Assembly: GCF_000774145.1 (NCBI RefSeq)
Contig: NZ_KN322982.1
Span: 1-64,000 of the forward strand
DNA from: Pseudomonas mediterranea CFBP 5447
GTDB taxonomy: Bacteria; Pseudomonadota; Gammaproteobacteria; Pseudomonadales; Pseudomonadaceae
Reading direction: 5' to 3'
Length of the DNA: 64,000 nt
The position numbers were made by a program, and so were the translations under genes. Positions 58,880 through 64,000 of the stretch are shown piece after piece. The notes beneath the pieces were generated by a model. That model did not search any database. It had not been told where the DNA came from and saw only the letters and a program-made list of their open reading frames with translations. Position 1 is the stretch's first letter. Every line of letters starts with the position of its first letter.

Positions 58880-59137
58880 GAATAAGACCTCGAACGAGCA
58901 TGGAATTGTCTGAGCCTAGACGGTCTGACAGATGGCGAAGGCTCTTGGTTCGGTGGTTTTTCCCCCGATGCCGGAGAATTGCCGCCAGGAAATTGCCGAT
59001 GGACGAATGAATGCAGGGCCCATGCCGTTCAAGGAAGGGTTTTGCCGGAACGAAAAAAAACCGGCGGATGGTCGTTCAAAATTTCACCAGTCCCGGTATG
59101 ATCGCGCGCCCTGATGCATGCCGGTATACCTAGAATG

Positions 59138-59572
59138 ATGAAGCCCAACCTGATCGCCGCCGCGGAGATCGACCGACTCGATACCTGGGCCAAATACTCC
59201 GCCCCGATGTGCGGTTCCTGCGTGTCGAGCTGCTGCACGCTCCCGGTCGAGGTCAAGATCAAGGACCTGATCCGGATTGGCATCGTCGACGAGTTCGAAC
59301 TGGGCGACCCGCCGAAAAACATCGCCAAGCGCCTGCAAAAGGAAGGGATCGTCGAGCGTTACAACCAGAAGTCGGAGATCTTCACGCTCCAGCGCATGAG
59401 CAACAACGATTGCCTTTATCTGGACCGCAAGAGCCGGCTGTGCACCATTTACGAGAAACGCCCGGACACCTGCCGCAATCATCCACGGGTCGGCCCACGG
59501 CCGGGGTATTGCGCGTACAAGCCCAAGGAAGTGGAGCGCGAGCGTAATCCGCGGACGTTGGATCGGTTCTGA
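59138..59572 (+). CDS. YkgJ-family cysteine-cluster protein
   Basis: 144 aa. The pattern CGSCVSSCC near residue 26, a single Cys in NDCLYLDRKSRLCTIYEKRPDTCRNHP, and a final Cys in GYCAY give the conserved cysteine set of the YkgJ family (putative zinc or iron-sulfur cluster). No catalytic domain is recognised. ATG 59138 and ATG 59135 are adjacent alternatives (MMKPNLIAAAEIDRLDTW). A REP pair and terminator follow. Confidence 0.88.
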   Translation: MKPNLIAAAEIDRLDTWAKYSAPMCGSCVSSCCTLPVEVKIKDLIRIGIVDEFELGDPPKNIAKRLQKEGIVERYNQKSEIFTLQRMSNNDCLYLDRKSRLCTIYEKRPDTCRNHPRVGPRPGYCAYKPKEVERERNPRTLDRF

Positions 59573-59601
59573 TCGGTTGATTCTGCGGCGCCGGGTCTGG
59601 C

Positions 59602-59671
59602 GCCATCGCGAGCAGGCTCGCTCCCACATGGACGGTGCTGAACCGGTGGGAGCGAGCCTGCTCGCGATGAG
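59602..59671. repeat. REP pair between ykgJ-like gene and typA
   Basis: Inverted copies of GCGAGCAGGCTCGCTCCCAC and its complement, 15 bases apart. Confidence 0.85.
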
Positions 59672-59701
59672 GCCCGAATAGTCAGCACAAAATTCCAGGC
59701 A

Positions 59702-59741
59702 CAAAAAAACGCCCCCGGTCTCACGACCGGGGGCGTTTTTC
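59702..59741. terminator. Bidirectional rho-independent terminator, ykgJ-like gene / typA
   Basis: ACGCCCCCGGTC (59709-59720) and GACCGGGGGCGT (59725-59736) form a 12-base-pair stem with a 4-base loop, flanked by an A-run and a T-run. It terminates the + strand gene and, 21 bases after its stop, typA on the - strand. Confidence 0.93.
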
Positions 59742-59761
59742 ATTCAGCCGGGGCTAAACGA

Positions 59762-61582
59762 TCAAGCCTTGGCTTTCTTGGCAGCGCGGGTACGCTCGCC
59801 TTCGTCCAGGATCTTCTTGCGCAGGCGGATCGACTTAGGCGTCACTTCGCACAGCTCGTCGTCCTGGATGAATTCCAGTGCCTGTTCCAGGGTGAAGCGA
59901 ACAGGTGGAACCAGGGCGATGGTTTCGTCTTTACCCGAAGCACGCATGTTGTCGAGCTTCTTGCCCTTGGTAGGGTTGACGCCCAGGTCGTTGTCACGGC
60001 TGTTCAGACCTACGATCTGGCCGTTGTAGATTTCCTGGCCGTGCTCGACGAACAGCTTGCCACGCGCCTGGAGGGTTTCCAGGGAGTAGGTCAGCGCCTT
60101 GCCGGTTTCTACCGATACCAGGACGCCGTTCTGACGGCCGGACATGTGACCGGACTTCATGGTGTCGTAGCGATCGAAGATCGAGGTCAGGATGCCAGCA
60201 CCGTTGGTCAGGGTCAGGAACTGGTTACGGAAACCGATCAGGCCACGAGCCGGGATGTTGTACTCCAGGCGCACACGCCCTTTGCCATCCGGGGACATGT
60301 TGGTCAGGTCGCCCTTACGCAGGCCCATTTCTTCCATGACCTTGCCCTGGGATTCCTCTGGGATGTCGATGGTGACGTTCTCGAACGGTTCCTGCTTGTT
60401 GCCGTCGACGACGCGGATGATCACTTCCGGACGACCTACGGCCATTTCGAAGCCTTCGCGACGCATGGTTTCGATCAGTACCGAGAGGTGCAGCTCACCA
60501 CGGCCGGAAACCTTGAACTTGTCGGCCGAGTCGCCTTCTTCAACGCGCAGGGCAACGTTGTACAGCAGCTCTTTGTCCAGACGCTCCTTGATGTTACGGG
60601 AAGTCACGAACTTGCCTTCCTTACCGCAGAATGGCGAGTCGTTGACCTGGAAGGTCATGGAAACGGTCGGCTCGTCGACGGTCAGCGGCTTCATCGCCTC
60701 GACCACGTTCGGGTCGCACAGGGTGTCGGAGATGAACAGCTCTTCGAAGCCGCTGATGCAGACGATGTCGCCGGCAGCCGCTTCCTCGACGTCCACACGG
60801 TGCAGACCGTGGTGACCCATCAGCTTCAGGATACGGCCGTTGCGCTTCTTGCCGTCGACGTCGATGGCGACGACCGGGGTGTTCGGCTTGACGCGACCAC
60901 GGGCGATACGGCCAACACCGATCACACCCAGGAAGCTGTTGTAGTCCAGGGCCGAGATCTGCATCTGGAACGGACCGTCACGGTCAACGGCCGGCGCAGG
61001 TACGTTGTCGACGATCGACTGGTACAGCGGGGTCATGTCTTCAGCCATGTCGGTGTGGTCCAGACCGGCAATGCCGTTCAGGGCCGAAGCGTAGACGACC
61101 TGGAAGTCCAGTTGTTCGTCGGTGGCACCGAGGTTGTCGAACAGGTCGAAGATCTGGTCCAGAACCCAGTCAGGACGCGCGCCCGGGCGGTCGACCTTGT
61201 TGATCACGACGATCGGCTTGAGGCCGGCTTCGAAGGCTTTCTTGGTCACGAAGCGGGTTTGCGGCATAGGGCCGTCCTGGGCGTCGACCAGCAGCAGCAC
61301 GGAGTCGACCATCGACATCACGCGCTCTACTTCACCACCGAAGTCGGCGTGGCCCGGGGTGTCCACGATGTTGATGTGGTAGCCGTTCCAGTTGATGGCG
61401 GTGTTTTTCGCCAGGATGGTAATACCACGCTCTTTTTCCTGGTCGTTGGAGTCCATCACGCGCTCGTCGTTGAGCTCGTTGCGCTCCAGGGTGCCGGATT
61501 GACGCAAGAGTTTGTCTACCAGGGTGGTCTTACCATGGTCAACGTGGGCAATGATGGCGATGTTGCGTAGATTTTCGATCAC
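59762..61582 (-). CDS. typA: Ribosome-associated translational GTPase TypA/BipA
   Basis: 606 aa. G domain with [15 protein letters not shown] (P loop, near residue 14), [11 protein letters not shown] (switch I), [16 protein letters not shown] (G3) and [10 protein letters not shown] (G4), then the EF-G-like domains II and V and the unique C-terminal domain ([34 protein letters not shown]). BipA assists 50S ribosome assembly and stress adaptation. Full length. Confidence 0.98.
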   Translation of the reverse strand: MIENLRNIAIIAHVDHGKTTLVDKLLRQSGTLERNELNDERVMDSNDQEKERGITILAKNTAINWNGYHINIVDTPGHADFGGEVERVMSMVDSVLLLVDAQDGPMPQTRFVTKKAFEAGLKPIVVINKVDRPGARPDWVLDQIFDLFDNLGATDEQLDFQVVYASALNGIAGLDHTDMAEDMTPLYQSIVDNVPAPAVDRDGPFQMQISALDYNSFLGVIGVGRIARGRVKPNTPVVAIDVDGKKRNGRILKLMGHHGLHRVDVEEAAAGDIVCISGFEELFISDTLCDPNVVEAMKPLTVDEPTVSMTFQVNDSPFCGKEGKFVTSRNIKERLDKELLYNVALRVEEGDSADKFKVSGRGELHLSVLIETMRREGFEMAVGRPEVIIRVVDGNKQEPFENVTIDIPEESQGKVMEEMGLRKGDLTNMSPDGKGRVRLEYNIPARGLIGFRNQFLTLTNGAGILTSIFDRYDTMKSGHMSGRQNGVLVSVETGKALTYSLETLQARGKLFVEHGQEIYNGQIVGLNSRDNDLGVNPTKGKKLDNMRASGKDETIALVPPVRFTLEQALEFIQDDELCEVTPKSIRLRKKILDEGERTRAAKKAKA

Positions 61583-61720
61583 TTGTGTATCTCGATCAGA
61601 GGATTCGGTGTGCTGACAGGTCGTGGCAGCGATTTACGTTGAGTCCGACAAAGCCGCTACAGCTTGTCGACGGCGTCGGGGGGCCGGTGACGCAGGCCAC
61701 AGGCAAACAGCCCCGGGCAC

Positions 61721-63175
61721 TTAGCTCGGTCGATAAACGCGCACATTGGCATGCCCCTCACTGAGCAGATGGTGGACATGCAGGCGACTCATCACGCCTT
61801 TGTCGCAATACAGCAGGTACTGGCGAGTAGGGTCCAGTTCCTTGAAACGCGCGTTCACTGCATAGAACGGCATCGTTTGTACCTCGATACCGGCGACGCT
61901 CAACGGGTCGTCTTCAGCGTCGTCCGGGTGACGGATGTCGATGATGATCTGACCGGCCAGCGCTTCGCCGACTTCTTCAACCTTGATATCCTGGCCCAAT
62001 TCGTCGATCACTCGATCGATCGGCACCAGCCTGGCGTTTTCGAGCGCACGCTCGAGTACCGCCATATCGAATTCTTTCTCTTCGTGCTCCACGCGTCCGC
62101 GCTTGGCGGCGGTCTTCGGGTTGACCGAGATGACGCCGCAGTATTCGGGCATGTGCCGGGCAAATTCGGCAGTGCCAATCGCGTTGGCCGTGTCGATGAT
62201 GTCCTGCTTGTGGCTGGCGATCAGCGGACGCAACACGAGCTTTTCGGTGACGCAGTCGATGACCGACAGGTTCGGCAGCGTCTGGCTCGATACCTGGGAA
62301 ATCGCTTCGCCGGTGACCAGCGCATCGATGTGCAGGCGGTCGGCGATGCTCGACGCGGCACGCAACATCATACGCTTCAAAATGACGCCCATATGACTGT
62401 CGTCGACTTTGCCGAGGATTTCCCCCAGGACTTCTTCGAACGGCACACTCACAAATAACACGCGTTGCGAGCTGCCGTACTTCTTCCAGATGAAGTGCGC
62501 CACTTCCATCACGCCCAGCTCATGGGCACGCCCGCCGAGGTTGAAGAAGCAGAAATGGCTCATCAGGCCGCGCCGCATGATCTGGTAGGCCGCGACCGTG
62601 GAGTCGAAGCCGCCGGACATCAGCACCAGCGTCTGCTCCAGGGCTCCCAGCGGATACCCACCGATGCCGTTGTGCTGGCTGTGGATGACAAACAACCGTT
62701 GGTCGCGAATTTCGATGCGTACTTCAACCTGCGGGTTTTTCAACGAAATACCAGCGGCACCGCACTGCTGGCGCAGCTGGCTGCCGACGTAGCGGTCCAC
62801 ATCCATCGAACTGAACGGATGCTTGCCCGCACGCTTGCAACGTACCGAGAAAATCTTGCCGGCCAACGCATCGCCATAATGCAGCTTGCACTTGGCGACG
62901 ATGTCGTCGAAATCCCCCAGCGGATATTCATCCACCTGCAGGAAATGCGCGATGCCCGGCATGCAGGTCAGCCGCTCGGTCATTTCCTTCAGGATCCTGG
63001 GTTCGCTGACGCGGGTTTCCAGCTCGAGATTGTCCCACACGCCATTCACCACCACGACCGGGTCCAGATCACGGAGCACGGCACGGATGTTCTTGGCCAA
63101 CTGCCGGATGAAACGCGTCCGGACCGGGCGGCTCTTGATGGTGATTTCGGGGAAGACTTTTACGATTAGTTTCAT
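61721..63175 (-). CDS. thiI: tRNA 4-thiouridine synthase (with rhodanese domain)
   Basis: 484 aa. ThiI adds sulfur at U8 of tRNA and, in organisms with the C-terminal rhodanese domain, supplies sulfur for the thiazole of thiamine. An N-terminal ferredoxin-like and THUMP part is followed by the PP-loop SGGFDSTVA near residue 183, Cys near 344 in MPEYCGVIS, and the rhodanese Cys near 456 in [17 protein letters not shown] 63175 ([19 protein letters not shown]) is the family start; the frame continues upstream to 63289 without family similarity. Confidence 0.96.
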   Translation of the reverse strand: MKLIVKVFPEITIKSRPVRTRFIRQLAKNIRAVLRDLDPVVVVNGVWDNLELETRVSEPRILKEMTERLTCMPGIAHFLQVDEYPLGDFDDIVAKCKLHYGDALAGKIFSVRCKRAGKHPFSSMDVDRYVGSQLRQQCGAAGISLKNPQVEVRIEIRDQRLFVIHSQHNGIGGYPLGALEQTLVLMSGGFDSTVAAYQIMRRGLMSHFCFFNLGGRAHELGVMEVAHFIWKKYGSSQRVLFVSVPFEEVLGEILGKVDDSHMGVILKRMMLRAASSIADRLHIDALVTGEAISQVSSQTLPNLSVIDCVTEKLVLRPLIASHKQDIIDTANAIGTAEFARHMPEYCGVISVNPKTAAKRGRVEHEEKEFDMAVLERALENARLVPIDRVIDELGQDIKVEEVGEALAGQIIIDIRHPDDAEDDPLSVAGIEVQTMPFYAVNARFKELDPTRQYLLYCDKGVMSRLHVHHLLSEGHANVRVYRPS

Positions 63176-63505
63176 GAAAACAGCGCGCGAACGGCCAGCC
63201 GAAAAAGGGGGGCGCGGATTATAGCGGAAATTGCTCAAGGTTTGACCAATTAATGTGTGACTGGTTTTCAGCGCACCAAAACAGGTCACACGCCGCCCTA
63301 TACGCTACATTACAGTGCACGATTGTCTGACAATCTACCGTTCAAGCCTTCAAAAGGCGTGGGTTTGGTGCAAAAAACCCAAGCTGGGGCACTGGCATGC
63401 AATTTGCTCCCTTGTGAGGCAGGTTGCCATGGCAGAGTATTCGCGCCGGCATCACTCATATCTACGGGCAAACCATTACCCCGCCCGAAGCCACCCGGAG
63501 GACAT
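63176..63505. promoter_or_regulatory. thiI-glnA divergent regulatory region
   Basis: 330 bases without a gene. It contains GCACCA (63273-63278) and TTTGGTGC (63364-63371), half-sites resembling NtrC recognition (GCAC-N7-GTGC), upstream of the glnA sigma54 promoter. The thiI promoter should also be here but is not distinct. Confidence 0.45.
63392..63407 (+). promoter_or_regulatory. Predicted sigma54 (RpoN) promoter of glnA
   Basis: CTGGCATGCAATTTGC matches the -24/-12 pattern TTGGCACG-N4-TTGC with GG and GC exactly 10 bases apart. It lies about 100 bases upstream of glnA, as in other nitrogen-controlled glnA genes. Confidence 0.78.
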
Positions 63506-64000
63506 ATGTCGAAGTCGGTTCAACTCATCAAAGATCATGACGTCAAGTGGATTGATCTGCGCTTCACTGACACCAAAGGCACTCAACATCACGTAACCAT
63601 GCCGGCCCGTGATGCCCTGGATGACGATTTCTTCGAAATCGGCAAGATGTTCGACGGTTCCTCCATCTCCGGCTGGAAAGGCATCGAAGCATCCGACATG
63701 ATCCTGATGCCGGACGACGAAACCGCCGTCCTGGATCCGTTCACCGAAGAGCCGACCCTGATCCTGGTCTGCGACATCATCGAGCCTTCGACCATGCAAG
63801 GCTATGACCGCGACCCACGCGCCATCGCCCACCGTGCCGAGGAATACCTGAAGTCCACCGGCATCGGCGACACCGCTTTCTTCGGTCCCGAGCCTGAATT
63901 CTTCATCTTCGATTCGGTCAAGTTCAAGTCCGACATCTCCGGCTCCATGTTCAAGATCTTCTCCGAACAAGGTTCGTGGATGTCCGACCAGGACGTGGAA
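63506..64000 (+). CDS. glnA: Glutamine synthetase, type I (5' part, cut by the window)
   Basis: First 165 codons of a type I glutamine synthetase (glutamate + ammonia + ATP to glutamine). The beta-grasp N-terminal domain ([19 protein letters not shown]), [18 protein letters not shown], and the metal-binding [12 protein letters not shown] stretch are clear. GGAGG precedes ATG 63506. The gene runs beyond the right edge. Nitrogen control is expected from the sigma54 promoter. Confidence 0.97.
   Translation, partial: MSKSVQLIKDHDVKWIDLRFTDTKGTQHHVTMPARDALDDDFFEIGKMFDGSSISGWKGIEASDMILMPDDETAVLDPFTEEPTLILVCDIIEPSTMQGYDRDPRAIAHRAEEYLKSTGIGDTAFFGPEPEFFIFDSVKFKSDISGSMFKIFSEQGSWMSDQDVE

Noticed and set aside
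63273..63289. Full NtrC enhancer site upstream of glnA
   Set aside because: GCACCAAAACAGGTCAC matches only one half of GCAC-N7-GTGC. Kept as a half-site note only.
1..64000. CRISPR array
   Set aside because: Repeats are paired, inverted, dispersed at gene ends, and without regular spacers. They are REP-type elements.
1..64000. tRNA, rRNA, insertion sequence or prophage
   Set aside because: No cloverleaf with TTCGA-type T-arm, no rRNA sequence, and no transposase, integrase or phage gene was recognised.

Overview
The window is typical chromosomal DNA of a fluorescent Pseudomonas (P. fluorescens group). The reasons are: high-GC coding DNA; a medium-chain-length PHA cluster (phaC1-phaZ-phaC2-phaD with convergent phaF-phaI); the order hslVU-pha-ubiE-ubiJ-ubiB-hisI-hisE-tatABC-rsmE; a complete hut regulon with hutF and hutG; and many intergenic REP-type palindromes of the GTGGGAGCGAGCCTGCTCGCGATGG kind. 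It is almost wholly core genome. No tRNA, rRNA, insertion sequence, prophage or CRISPR array was seen. The one clearly foreign-looking piece is a small, AT-richer toxin-antitoxin pair at 48.8-49.4 kb.

Left part (1-24 kb, mostly + strand): priA; argS with a SPOR-domain protein; the heat-shock peptidase hslVU behind a good sigma32 promoter; a DUF971 protein; the PHA storage cluster with its granule-associated proteins; ubiE-ubiJ-ubiB for ubiquinone; hisI-hisE, tatABC and rsmE packed together; a helical-bimodular chemoreceptor with a FliA-type promoter; and a small DUF6124/DUF3077-like gene with a long, apparently structured leader. Middle left (24-31 kb, - strand): opgG-opgH for periplasmic glucans, then dtd-pip.

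The histidine-utilisation region (30.5-45.5 kb) has hutF on the + strand facing away from hutC-hutD, and a long leftward unit hutU, NCS1 permease, hutX-W-V (ABC transporter), a hutH paralogue, hutH, hutI, hutG. Histidine goes through HutH, HutU, HutI, HutF and HutG to glutamate and formate. A TGTA-N2-TACA operator core is present in front of both hutU and hutF, as expected for HutC. In front of hutU it lies just downstream of a sigma54 -24/-12 element. The hutH paralogue next to the ABC transporter has no Ala-Ser-Gly motif, so it cannot form the MIO cofactor that defines histidine ammonia-lyase.

Right part (45.5-64 kb): two lipoproteins; a second chemoreceptor carrying the complete amino-acid-binding dCache signature; the toxin-antitoxin pair; a DUF924 protein with fructose-1,6-bisphosphatase; the translationally coupled DUF2339 (giant polytopic membrane protein) and DUF3999 pair; glycogen phosphorylase; a YkgJ-type cysteine-cluster protein; typA/bipA; thiI; and the start of glnA behind a sigma54 promoter.

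The observations I rate highest are the DUF6124 leader, with mutually exclusive pairings and possible masking of the ribosome-binding site, and the MIO-less HutH paralogue. Below them come the predicted amino-acid chemoreceptor and the DUF2339/DUF3999 pair of unknown function.
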